Positions 21,799 through 32,327 of a stretch of DNA of 64,000 nucleotides are shown here, in pieces. The translations under genes and the position numbers were made by a program. Within the stretch, counting starts at the first letter, position 1, and each line of letters begins with the position of its first letter. The notes below the pieces were generated by a model that made no database searches, was not told the DNA's origin, and saw only the letters and a list, made by a program, of their open reading frames with translations. The DNA lies in contig OZ231128.1 in NCBI GenBank assembly GCA_965153355.1, forward strand, positions 2,666,001-2,730,000. Reading direction: 5' to 3'. This stretch comes from Flaccisagitta enflata. Its lineage: Eukaryota > Chaetognatha > Sagittoidea > Aphragmophora.

Positions 21799-23822
21799 CA
21801 AGCTGTGAAACCCCATAAAAACTGTAGCACCCCCACCTACAGCATTAACCAATTACATCTTTACATCACAAATACTTTTAAGGTAAAGAAAGATTTGTAT
21901 TGATACAAATGGCGCCACCAGCGTTGTTCTTAAACTTTGATCTCTAACTCAAGATATAGCTTGTAAAAGTACAGAAGGGACCCTAATAAGAGCGGAGGAG
22001 GGACCCAATTGTTACATGCCCCCCCTACAGCTCACATGGTTCAATCAATTTTCTTATTTGCAGTGGCAGTTGACACCTTAGGTGAATACAAATGGCGCCA
22101 CCGCACTAAGGGCCACGGATTGCGCTAGATGGCTCCTTGGGTATTTGGGTGAAAATTTTCATCTCTGCTATATGGCTCAAACTAAGTAGAATGGTCATGG
22201 TAGCATTTGAGCAGTCCATATGACAGGTTTTATGGCAATTTAGAGTGAAAAACGGCGGCTTAAATGGACATTACTACGAAAAATGCTAAATTTCAAGAAA
22301 AATCAATGAATTTTTGGATTATCTGTTAAGATTACAAAAAGCTCATGATATCTTCAAAATTGGATTGGATTCCTTCATTGATATTTAGATGTATGGAAAA
22401 ATTTTAAAAATCATTATTTTTTACATTTTTAGCACTATTAAATTAGTCTACTATTACTACATATTTGACCTAATTTGCATGCTTTTATTACCCTATAGAT
22501 ATAGAAAATCGCACAAGGACGCACAATAAGCCACCTATGCAAAAATGTAGTTCAAGGGGTCCTGAATCCAGAATGCTATGGCTCAAGCGGGCCTTTGACG
22601 TCCAAATTGCTATTTTCTTGGCCTAAAATGGACAAGTGATAATGTGGATAAAAGTAAAAATATATATTTGATTGGAAGAAAAATGAGCAAAATGTGCTAA
22701 ATGAGCAAAAAAATGATTTTTTTTTGAGCACCTTATAAAGGAATCTTATTGAACAAAGACAAAAATTTAATTGATTTGGTTAAAACATTAGATAATTTAG
22801 ATACTAAATGCAGGATAGTTTAGCAGTATTTTTCACTTTATTTTCTCAAATTTCTCTTTTTTTGAACTATAAGCTCATAAAGCTTTTAATCCAATAAAAA
22901 TGAGTCAATATTGGATATGAATAGTTTCATAACATCTGAAAATATGCGGAAAAATATTTTTCACTCAGTATATTTCATAAGGAACAATATAATAGTTAAA
23001 GATGTAATGTTAATCCCCAATGAGCCACCTAGCGCACAATGCTGCCCACAGTGCACCGTGGCGATTTTTCAATTTCCACCTTTAACCCCCTCAAAGGGCC
23101 AAGTTTGGATCAAAATTTGAGAAGAAAAAAATATTCAATTTTTCGCGCTTTTGTAGTGGTTTGAAGGGGTTCAAGGTGGAAATTGAAAAATCGCCACGGT
23201 GGCGCCATTTGTATTCACCCAAGGTGTCAACCGCCACTGCAAGTGTGGGAATTGATTGAACCATGTGAGCTGTAGGGGGGGCATGTAACACTTTGGGTCC
23301 CTCCTCCGCTCTTATTAGGGTCCCGTCTGTATTAAAATTAGCTACTTTTGCATAATCATAAAATCAAGAATTTCATGCTATAATTTAAAATTGGAGTGGA
23401 AATTTTAAAGTCGCCTTGGTGGCGCCACTTCTATAGTCCTAAGCTATGATTTACAACCCAGCACAAACATCTTAACAGGCCTTGTATAATTAAAGGGTTT
23501 GGAGATGGGGAAGGAAATCAAAGGTGAAAAAAAAAGGAAAAAAAAATTTGGGGAAAATAAAACTTTTCACAGTGCCAAATCATGAAAACAGTATAGAACA
23601 TAATTTAACACTATTCAAACCTTCACTTCACTGTTTCATTGTTTTATGGGGAAGAAAATCATAGATTTTGAAACGCGACGCAACATGTCGCGGGTTAGAA
23701 AGTCAAAGGCAGGCGGGGGGGGGGAAATAAAAGCGGCTCAATTTTAAATGCCCCTTCAACTTATTGCGGTAGTTTGATCTTTAAGGGGGGGGGTGCTACA
23801 GTTTTAGGGGGTTGTATTAACC
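21799..23822. mobile_element. 'G' fold-back element, large copy with nested second fold-back
   Basis: Outer ends GTGAAACCCCATAAAAACTG, TAGCACCCCCACC and GGGTGCTACAGTTTTAGGGG. Inner pair at 21971-23330: GGGACCCTAATAAGAGCGGA, GGAGGG and its inverse CCCTCCTCCGCTCTTATTAG, continuing with CTCACATGGTTCAATCAATT and its inverse. The inner arms are about 140 bp. The core (22140-23100) is AT-rich with no ORF of note. A unit of the 12.7-kb repeat family is inserted at 23490-23755. Confidence 0.78.
23496..23755 (+). repeat. Dispersed ~280-bp repeat, copy 2
   Basis: GGGTTTGGAGATGGGGAAGG, GGGGAAAATAAAACTTTTCA, CAGTGCCAAATCATGAAAAC, GGCAGGCGGGGGGGG end. Lies inside the right half of the large G element. 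Confidence 0.8.
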
Positions 23823-24264
23823 CTTCTTCTGTAGTTATAAAGTGAGTGCTTCAATAAGTTTGAATAATATTGTGCGCTCAGCTATCTAGCAATAGATAGC
23901 TACAGGAAATACCCCGCAAAGTGACACCAAAGAAAATGTCATATTTCAGCTTTTATAAATGATAATCCAATTCTGAAAAGAGTTTGTTTTAGACTTACAA
24001 ATCGGGTTTTGAAAAGAAAAACCTACACGAAAAACCTACATGGAAAAAATGAAACATCCTCAAATTAACAAAATCTCTGTTTTCCTAAGAAAACCATTGA
24101 GGGTTGCATTCTTTCTCTGCCATTTACCAACAAATTGTGCAGAGAGTTCTGCCGAATGGTCTCAAATTGAATATGTTTTGAAAAAGATTTAGTATCTGAA
24201 ATGTTTTGTGAGTTTCCCATCATATTTTTTATCAAGGATATTCCCTGTAATAACTGTCAAGAAA
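23823..24264. other. Intron sequence, no gene seen
   Basis: AT-rich, with GAAAAACCTACACGAAAAACC near-duplicates at ~24018. Nothing recognisable. Confidence 0.45.
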
Positions 24265-24428
24265 AACAAGGCCAGATACACGGCAATCCAGTCGCGGATG
24301 GTGGGGCAGGAGCAGTAATGCGAAAATCGCTCGCATTTCAAAAATGTTACCGGCGAATGGACTGACGTACCGACCGACCGACCGACACGGCAAGGTGTAG
24401 TCACGTGTCCGCGACTTTAAAAAAAAAA
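24265..24428 (+). mobile_element. F2 element, plus orientation
   Basis: AACAAGGCCAGATACACGGC, AGTCGCGGATGGTGGGGCAG, ACCGACCGACCGACCGACAC, then GTGTCCGCGACTTTAAAAAA. Complete, with an A10-12 tail on the plus strand. Confidence 0.82.
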
Positions 24429-24496
24429 GGCCGAAAAAGGTAGGCCAACTTTTTAAGCGTTCAAATCAAAAATCATGACATGTAAAACTACATTAA

Positions 24497-25053
24497 AACT
24501 AATACACGGCTACCCCGGTACACGGCTAGCAGTGCTGGAGAAGGTCACCAGAGCATTTGGGCAGGAGCAGTAGGCTCAAAAAGCTCAATAACATTAAAAA
24601 AGTAAAAATCGCAAAAGCGTTAGGTGGTCAGCGGTACCCGCGCCCTGCTTAGCCGTAAGTCATGATTGTAGTTGAGGGTGGGAACAGGGCAGCGGCCCCG
24701 AAGGGGATGATGACCTGTGCTCTTACACGGGGGAATTTTCTCCTCCTCCTCCTCTGCCCCCCCCAACCTTCAGGTCCATATCTCAGCCTCGAGGCCCATA
24801 TCCCAGCCTCAAGGCCCAACTCCCGGGATTTGGGTCTTGAGGCTGGGATATGGGCCTCGAGGCTGAAATATGGGCCTGGAGGTGGGGGGGGGGGGACGAA
24901 GAAAGAGAAGGAGGAGAAGGAGAAAATTCCCCTGTGTGAAAGCACAGGCCATCGACACCTTTGGGGCCGCTGCCCAAAAAAAGGAACAACCGACCAACCG
25001 ACCGACTAGCCGACATAACGGGGTGTAGAGTCGCGTAGCACACAACTAAAAAG
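24497..25053 (+). mobile_element. F2 element interrupted by a fold-back element
   Basis: Left part: TACACGGCTA repeats, GGGCAGGAGCAG. Right part: ACCGACCAACCGACCGAC, GTAGAGTCGCGTAGCACACA, ACTAAAAAG. Between them sits a fold-back (FB) element (24620-24976) with its own ends. Confidence 0.68.
24620..24975. mobile_element. Fold-back element FB-F inside an F2 element
   Basis: GTGGTCAGCGGTACCCGCGC, GGGCAGCGGCCCCGAAGGGG at 24685. Right end CCATCGACACCTTTGGGGCC, GCTGCCCAAAAAAA. Interior arms CCTCGAGGCCCATATCCCAG and CTGGGATATGGGCCTCGAGG form a large imperfect hairpin. Confidence 0.78.
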
Positions 25054-25207
25054 TTTGATATAAAAATCCACTCTTACAACTTTCTTCCGGTCGGTATTTC
25101 AAAAACAATCGAAAAGTGTTTTTGTTCCAATCGAGTTTGTTTCCCCATTTCATATGAAAGAAAGAAGAGATTGAACAAGTTATTTCGTGCATGGTAAATC
25201 AATATTC

Positions 25208-25470
25208 CCTTTTCACGCGACACGCGACTCTACCCCTTGCTGTGTCAGTCGGTCTGTCTGTCCATCCGTCCCGTAACATTTTTGAATTCCGAGTGGTTAG
25301 TGCACTACTGCTTCGGCCCAACCGTCCGCGACTGGATTGCCGTGTATCCGGCCTTGTTCTTTGAGAATCAACAAGGCCGGATACACGGCTACCCAAGTCG
25401 TGTGTGGGTAGGCAGAGGCCTTATTTAAGGTCACGATCATTTGGGCAGGAGCAGTGAGGCCAAAGACCGA
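25208..25470. mobile_element. Two F2 elements head to head
   Basis: 25208-25368 reads tail to head (CACGCGACTCTACCCCTTGC ... CCGCGACTGGATTGCCGTGT ... GGCCTTGTT). It abuts an inverted partial copy (AACAAGGCCGGATACACGGC ... GGGCAGGAGCAGTGAGGCC) to ~25470. The junction is a short GAGAATC-like spacer. Confidence 0.68.
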
Positions 25471-25939
25471 TAACAAACCTTATAGTTCATTATTACTTAA
25501 TGATATTAAAAACATTTATATCAGTGCCTGTTAAGTGCCTTTTAAGATCTAAGGATGTATTCATGGCATTTGTTGAAAAAAAAATAGTAGAATTTATTTG
25601 TAATTTCACTTATTTCAAGTATTTTATCAATGGTTTTCACTTTCTAAGAAAAAAGTTAAGCAACACCTAGGAATTTGATGGTGTTGTTATTAAATCATAA
25701 CAGTAAGAGCGAGAGAAACGTTAGGTTATTTTCGAAACCCGGCGAGGGAACTGGAGGGATCTTTTGTTTACTTTCGTGGAAACGGCCCTCTCTCTCCACA
25801 CATACACACACGAACGCACGCACGCACGCACGCACGCGCGCGCGCAGGAAAGTCTTGGCACAATACGTAATAATAATGCGATTATTTCATTGTTTGTTCG
25901 TTTCTTCAGAGCAGCCTAATTCATACGGGTAAACCGGAG
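25471..25939. other. Intron sequence with a short CA/CG run
   Basis: ACACACGAACGCACGCACGC run at 25798-25846. No gene recognised. Confidence 0.5.
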
Positions 25940-26385
25940 AGTCGTCTAATTAACGAGTCATCGGTCTTTTTAACCGAATTTCATGTATAATGTGTACAAA
26001 CAGGCTCCACATACTCAGGGCGCAGCCTCTCTCGAAAATCCTTGTTCGAATTCCTAATTTGCATAAGGCAGCGTCATTATTTCAGCAACCGTTACAGTGT
26101 GGTCTTTTCTAAATCAATTCGCTGATACAGAGCTAGCATTGTTCTTGTCCCAAGCTAAAGCTAAAACATTCCGAAATATATTTGAGCATCAAGATAACCC
26201 CGTGAAAAGATGAATGATCTTACACTGGAGGTGTTGTTCGAAACCGAAGTCGAGGTGACGTAATCGAGGGAGGAATATATAAGCAGGGAAAACAGTTTTT
26301 GTTGCTAAAAAAACGGAAGATGGACGAAATTCGAAAAAATAAAAACGCTTAGTTTCTTATAATTCGTCCCTCCATGCCCCCTGAT
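25940..26385 (+). repeat. Dispersed ~430-bp repeat with a TATA-like box
   Basis: ATGTATAATGTGTACAAACA, GAATTCCTAATTTGCATAAG, GAGGAATATATAAGCAGGGA, GTTGCTAAAAAAACGGAAGA, ACGCTTAGTTTCTTATAATT. TATATAAGC at ~26275-26283 could be a core promoter, as in an LTR or a terminal promoter region. Not proven. Confidence 0.7.
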
Positions 26386-26479
26386 GTTGATGAAGCGATC
26401 AAAAAACCTTTTGTAATATGACACAACCGACTATGAGGTGGACCTGATCGTGTAGTCTGTTGTTGTTTGTTGTTTGTTG

Positions 26480-26925
26480 TCGTTTAAAACCTTCTCATAT
26501 CTTTTGAACCAGACTTCAGAATTTTATGAAACTTTACCAGTGTTATTTTTATGTCAATGGGAGCTTGTTTACCAATTTTCAAAAAAATTCATTAAATTTT
26601 ACTACCCTTTGCCTATTATTTTTGTAGTAATATTTAGCTGGGACTTAGGTGGTTTACATAGGTAGAGGGTAGTAAAGGTTAATGAATTTTTTTTTATTTG
26701 GTATACAAGTAGAGGGTAGTAAATAAACAACCCCTGCAAAATTCGAATTAAATCTGAAGTCTGGTTTATGAGATATTAGCTTATTTATGTAGTAGTATGT
26801 TGCTAGGACTTAGGCAATTTACATAGGCAAAGGGTAGTAAAGGTATGTGAATTTTTTTCTAATTTGATACACAAGTAGAGGGTAGTAAATAAATAACCCC
26901 TGCAAAATTTGAATTAAATCTGACT
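26480..26925 (+). repeat. Dispersed repeat 'CTTCTCATATCTTTTGAACC', copy 1
   Basis: AACCTTCTCATATCTTTTGA, ACCAGACTTCAGAATTTTAT, then ~190-bp direct units around GGACTTAGG...ACATAGG(T/C)AGAGGGTAGTAAA. Same orientation as the copy at 53220. Preceded by GTTTGTTGTTGT-type repeats. Confidence 0.78.
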
Positions 26926-26984
26926 AAACCAAGAACGATTTCGTGATCCCTGTTCATTGATGAGGAACCTTAGATTGAAACTTT

Positions 26985-27196
26985 TCAGTAACGGACACGC
27001 AACTCTATAAGAGGCTCTGCCTGTCCGTCGGTTAGTTGATCCATTGGTCCGTCGGTTGTCATCGAGTTGAAAAGTGAGAAAATAAGCGTTATTGTGTATG
27101 TTTAAGTGTGTGGGGTGGGTTGGTCGAGAATGTGAATGGGGGTTGTACTCCTCTGCTTACTCATCCGCAACGATATTGTGACCCCGCGTCACTTTC
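26985..27196 (-). mobile_element. F3 element, complete
   Basis: GTAACGGACACGCAACTCTA, AAGAGGCTCTGCCTGTCCGT, TCATCGAGTTGAAAAGTG, short TG stretch, and end CTCATCCGCAACGATATTGT, CCCCGCGTCACTTTC. Confidence 0.78.
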
Positions 27197-27944
27197 TTTA
27201 CACTTTGTTGATACATGACATGGCAAAAACATGATGATTAAAGTACACCGCGCGCATTTACACCAGACGTTCTGTTATGCCCCCATATTCACAGGGGAAG
27301 GCCGGCTCGCGATTAAATTGGTACTTTATTGTATAAAAAAACAATTTCAGGTCTTGTTAAGGATTTTCTACCTTCCCTGGAGTAACGGTTTTGGTTTTAC
27401 TATAGTAGTTGTTGGGAAAATGTCCAAATTTGGTCACTTTGGCCTCAAATTTAGGCCACTTTGCCTTTGAAATCGAACCTAAAATCCATGAGATTGATAA
27501 ACTACAGCTCAAGAGCTAACCAGTGGTGCAATCCGCATGTTTTTATCTTTCTTTGTTCAGATTTGAGAGAGTTTTAAAGATGGGGCTTGAGAGGACTTTT
27601 TTGCAGCATGAAATCTGGGGGTAATTTGGACATTTTTCACATTTTTCACTTTTCCGCAGCTTTGGAAAGACCAATCTTTAAAAAAATGGTGACCAAATTG
27701 AAGAGTTTTTGATGTTCTAACTGATTCTGGTAAAATTTTGGATCGATATGGCCTCCACAAAATTTTACACACATGCGCATCAGCACATGCACACTCAAAT
27801 TATGTCTTTAACGCGTTCAACGCAATAAAACACACGCTCACGCACAATCTATTTTGCATAAAGTAAAAACATTGACTGGAGTGGACATCTTCGTCGACGT
27901 TGTTGTTGTTGTTGTTATTTGCCATCAGCGTACAGTCATGAATA
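27197..27944. other. Intron sequence downstream of the retroelement stop
   Basis: 27400-27760 contains TTTGGACATTTTTCACATTT-like stretches. GTTGTTGTTGTTGTTATTTG (27897-27916) may be the short-repeat 3' tail of the minus-strand retroelement. No gene seen. Confidence 0.45.
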
Positions 27945-28934
27945 TTAGAGCGATGATAGAATGTCCGCTATTTGATTATCGATCGAGGGGTCCGACGAGA
28001 TGGAAGAATGGTCGGACGAGTCCGTCGTATCGAGTATGGAGAATATGTAAGAATCCAGGTCGCGTTCTGATGCAAGTTGAATTGGTGAGTTAGGAGGGTT
28101 AGGCGGGGGACTACGAGGTAGGCGGGGGGGAGATAAAACATCGCGAATTTGTCGATCAATAGAAGCATCGGAAGAGACGGAAGAGCGATCGGTTGAGTCG
28201 GTTGTGTCTAGCATGGAGAAGATGTGGGAGTCCAGGTCGCGTTCGAAAGCAAGCATGATGGGCGAGTTAGGAGGCGGAGCTGGAGGAGGGGGAGGAGAGG
28301 GCGGGTTAGGAGGCAGAGGCAAAGGCGGCGGAGAGGGTGGCGGAGGAGGAGGAAGAGGCGGCGGAGGAGGTGGCGGAGGCGCCGGCGGTGGAGGAGGAGG
28401 AGGTGGCGGCGGAGGGGGAGGAGGAGGAAGCGGCGGTGGAGGAGGAGGCGGAGGAGGAGGCGGCGGCGGTGGAGGAGGAGGAGCCGGCGGCGGCAGTGGC
28501 GGTGGATTGAGAATAGGACGTGGATTAAGAGGATCTGTAGGTGGCGAGACTGACGGCAGGTGGGAAAACGAAGGCAGCGTGGCAAGAAAGTGGGCTGCAT
28601 GCAATGGATTCGACCAGAGATCGACGCGATACAGAGTTGAAGGACGCGATGGACACGCAAAAAGATGAGCAGGCGTGTGAGGCTCAGTAGTACACTCCGG
28701 GCAGAGGTCATTTGCAGCTGGATTTAAGATAGCGTCATATGATTTCAAACTACGACAATAGCCACTCCTCAGCTGGGATAGTGTAGACCTCCAGGGACGA
28801 GGGAGCTTCTTAATAGAATCATGAACTGGCGGTGGTCTAGTACCAAGAACGCGATTTGGCTTAGCATCCAGATCCCGGATGGCATTTTCAACCGCAGATG
28901 TATGAAGCGATTTAAGAGCCTCGCCGCATGTGCC
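27945..28934 (-). mobile_element. Non-LTR retrotransposon ORF2 C-terminus with polyproline and duplicated module
   Basis: The minus-strand frame, open from the stop at 28935-28937, reads EALKSLHTSAVENAIRDLDA ... PRPWRSTLSQLRSGYCRSLK, then CPECTTEPHTPAHLFACPS and LWSNPLHAAHFLATLP. This is the typical end of jockey/CR1-like ORF2 (TLSQLRSG, Cys-x2-Cys-x7-His-x4-Cys, DLW..P..AA.FL..LP). The RT core is missing (5' truncation). Unusually the frame then enters ~70 codons of polyproline and two 59-codon copies (period 177 bp) of a Ser/Asp-rich module (ERDLDSxIFSxLDTTDS). It ends at a TGA/TAA-type stop near 27945, followed by an AAC-type short repeat at ~27895-27912. Confidence 0.85.
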
Positions 28935-29248
28935 TTAAAAGGAATTGTCAAAGACCGTCTCGGCGACATTCAAGTCGCTCCTCCGCGACAACGTCAAATG
29001 TGGCCTCAAGCTCAAGCCATAATTTAACCCCAACAGGATCTAAAAATTGCGAGCTGTGTAACTATATCGCATTTGCTGAATTGTTACCATCTTGGGACGA
29101 GAAATGGATTCCAGAAAATTTTATCCATGGCGAAGAAGTTTCTTTTTACTTGAATGAATGTTAGCAAAACAATAATTAGGTACCTTCGAAACACGTAATC
29201 GGTCGATGATACGTACTCTTGACGAAATTATATTCATAATGGCTTTGT
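28935..29248. other. Sequence upstream of the truncated retroelement ORF
   Basis: 28935-29000 is still GC-rich and probably belongs to the element out of frame. The 5' break is near 29030. Beyond it nothing is recognised. Confidence 0.4.
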
Positions 29249-29703
<455 letters not shown>

Positions 29704-29833
29704 TGTACGTAGTGAACTAGAGATACTAGATGTGATCTCGATTTTCATGATGACCCGATACATGACGACAAGCCTAAATATTAGGCACATGTAAACCAGC
29801 AAAAATTGACCAGCGGACAGACACATATTAAGT

Positions 29834-29834
<1 letters not shown>

Positions 29835-29931
<97 letters not shown>

Positions 29932-30048
29932 ACACATTCACACACACATTCACACACACATACACACACACATTCACACACAAGCACATTCACACACACG
30001 CACATTCACACACACGCACATTCACACACACGCACATTCACACACGCA

Positions 30049-30090
<42 letters not shown>
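29835..30090 (+). repeat. CA microsatellite with CACATTCACA variant units
   Basis: Pure CA from 29836 to ~29925, then CACACATTCA / CGCACATTCA units, then CA again. Separated from the 29.3-kb CA array by 265 nt. No F ends are visible around this one. Confidence 0.95.
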
Positions 30091-30094
<4 letters not shown>

Positions 30095-30377
30095 CATATA
30101 TAAAGAAATACACGGACAGAGGCAAACTCAAACTGATTTTGATAACAAAGAACATGCATTACAGCATTAGTCAATTTTGAGCATGCAGTTTTAAATTATT
30201 GGTCGCTAGTATTGCTAAGCGACTCAATTAGTCATCGCGATGTTCGGAGGGTCGGAAGGTCTGTAACGCGAGGTTAATTCGAAGAAAAAACATTGAGCAC
30301 TACAGCTCTTGCTTAGCCGCATATCAGCCCCTGCCCAGCCACATACTGCCCCTGCCCACCCGCAAGTCGTTTACAAT
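30091..30377. other. Intron sequence with an F-like relic
   Basis: GGTCGGAAGGTCTGTAACGC and GCCCCTGCCCACCCGCAAGT (30340-30365) recall F2 head motifs, but the hairpin is lost. Confidence 0.4.
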
Positions 30378-31345
30378 AATTAAGTACCCTGAAATCAAAA
30401 GCAACTGATACCGGCAAAACCTTTATTGTGCCTTAAGTATTCACTTTTAGAAATTCAGATTGGTTTTGTCTGACAGCATTTAATTTACCATATATTCATG
30501 AAAAATTTCATAGCAGTGGCTTTAGCGGTTCAGCTTCAACGAGGTTTTGAGTAAAAATGTGAATTACCTCATGTAAGGTTTTTAAAGATATTGACGAACT
30601 GACCTGGGTAGCTTTAAATGAATGTCATTTCTTCACAAATCAATCAAAAATGGCCAGATCGGTCTTAAAAGTAAGATATTAGTCTCAGCCTATGCATTTC
30701 TAAATAATTTATCAAGACACTGAAATTCATTTGACAATTTTGACTTTTTCCTCAGATTTTTTCTGGTTGAGCAGGTTATGTGTCACCTCCCTGGTCATTG
30801 ACGACCTAAATCTCCATAGATATGGCAAAAAATAAAAAATCATGCAAAATAAGGGTCAATTTCTTCCAAATTATGAACAATCTGATAGTTTTTAGTCAAT
30901 CTATGGGAAAATTACATCAAAATATTCATGTGAACTTGCTTAAAAACACGATTATTAGTCGCGTGCACGCGACTCTACAACCCGCTTTGTCTGTCAGTTG
31001 GTCAGTCGGTTAGTCGGTCACGCTTTACTTTTTTTATGATTTTATTTCTTTGACCTCACTGCTCCTGCCCAAATGGTTTGCTGACCTCAAATATGGCCCC
31101 TGCCCACCCGCACGCGACTTCGGTAGCCGTGTATCCGGCTTTGTTTAGCAAAAATTCCAGAAGTTCAAACAAATTTCAAAATTAGGTAGAAGCTAAACCG
31201 CTAAAGCCAGTGCTTTGAAATTTTGCATGAATAAATGGTAGGTTATGTGCTTTCAGACAGAACCAGTCTGAATTTCTCAAAATGAATACTTTAGGCACCA
31301 AAAAGGTTTTGCTGGTATCACTTGCTTTTGATTGCAGGGTAGTTT
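30378..31345. mobile_element. Inverted-repeat element with ~160-bp arms, split by an F2
   Basis: Left arm TACCCTGAAATCAAAAGCAA, AAGTATTCACTTTTAGAAAT, GGCTTTAGCGGTTCAGCTTC. Right arm GAAGCTAAACCGCTAAAGCC, AATGAATACTTTAGG, TTGCTTTTGATTGCAGGGTA. Core 30540-30950 is unique, AT-rich. The F2 at 30956-31146 interrupts the right side. Confidence 0.75.
30956..31146 (-). mobile_element. F2 element, nested in an inverted-repeat element
   Basis: F2 type copy. Starts AGTCGCGTGCACGCGACT, a perfect palindrome, then CTCTACAACCCGCTTTGTCT and GTCAGTTGG microrepeats. Ends CCTGCCCACCCGCACGCGAC, then GCCGTGTATCCGGCTTTGTT. Inserted in the right part of the 30378-31345 inverted repeat. Confidence 0.82.
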
Positions 31346-31521
31346 TTTCTAAGAATTCGAAAGAAAATACAGCTGTGAAATTAGCAAAATGTTCTTTTTT
31401 TTTCAATGTAATTCAGTTTTCCTTAGTTCAAAAGCATGGTCAAGTTTCATATTTCATAAGATGGAATCCATGGATGACTCTCTAGATTTCACAAAGCACC
31501 CGGTAAGGACCGTGAGTGAAA

Positions 31522-31952
31522 TCAACGCTGGTGAGGTCCTTTCCACCCTTGACATAACTGATGGAATGGCGATTGAAGAGCCATTGACATTTGGTGGTCT
31601 GGTTCATTACCATGCCATCTCGCGAAATTCACAGGAATCGGTTCTCCGGTTATCCAGTACACGTCGGTCTTCTTTCCTGAACTTGAGGTGTCTTCTCCTG
31701 ATCGTTTGGCTCCGACGCGAATAAACTGGCCGCCAATTGCGTGGACATCGTAGTCATCTCGAGTGAGATGCGATGTGACGAGATCGAATTCTTTGTAAGA
31801 CGGCATCGTGGCCATGTCGCCGCCCTGATCTTGACAAAACGTTCTTGCCTCGTCGAAAGTCGCCAGAGTTCTTTCGGAGAGAGCAAACGTCTTGCCCATG
31901 CCTCGGAAAACTTTTCTGAATGGAGAAGCATCCATCCTAGCAGCCTTGGGTT
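31522..31952 (-). CDS. C-type-lectin-like gene, exon 2: CTLD, apparently incomplete
   Basis: The minus-strand acceptor TTGAATAG leads into QPKAARMDASPF and then a recognisable C-type lectin domain: GKTFALSERTLATFDEARTF then CQDQGGDMA (first conserved Cys, residue 68), KEFDLV, FIRVGAKR (WIGL region), YWITGEP (127-133), ARWHGNEPD (139-147). The expected later Cys residues, WND motif and final CxE are absent. The listed end is the first in-frame stop. A GTAATG donor after TGGCATG would end the exon at 31611, making it 342 nt with phase 1 at both ends. No downstream exon was recognised, so the gene may be truncated or its last exon diverged. Ligand unknown. Confidence 0.72.
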
Positions 31953-32005
31953 CTATTCAACAGAAAAACAACGGTTCAATGTTAGTTGTGCATGAATATA
32001 ATATA

Positions 32006-32120
<115 letters not shown>

Positions 32121-32242
32121 CCCCGAATTAGTAAAGGGTATAATGTTAAACAGCTCAGTGATTGTTCTGTCTTCTAAATATACCGATTGGATACTTGTAA
32201 TCTACTATGAACGCTTAATGCTAACAACATGATTTATCTTAC

Positions 32243-32327
32243 GTTGGTCGTCTTCCACAGTTCTCGGGAGTGCGTTCGCTGTCGAGACGAGAAGAATGGT
32301 AAGCGCGAAGATCGGAGAGACGCCCAT
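32243..32327 (-). CDS. C-type-lectin-like gene, exon 1: signal peptide
   Basis: On the minus strand, ATG at 32327 begins MGVSPIFALTILLVSTANA, a typical signal peptide with a predicted cut before LPRTVEDDQ. The start has an AAAATGG context. An in-frame upstream ATG at 32438 would bury the signal peptide, so I reject it. The exon ends C|GTAAGA (phase 1) and joins the CTLD exon in phase. The product should be secreted. The gene lies antisense inside the large SBF-like intron. Confidence 0.72.

Noticed and set aside
28204-28668. Plus-strand polyglycine protein
   Set aside because: It is the complement of the polyproline part of the minus-strand retroelement frame.
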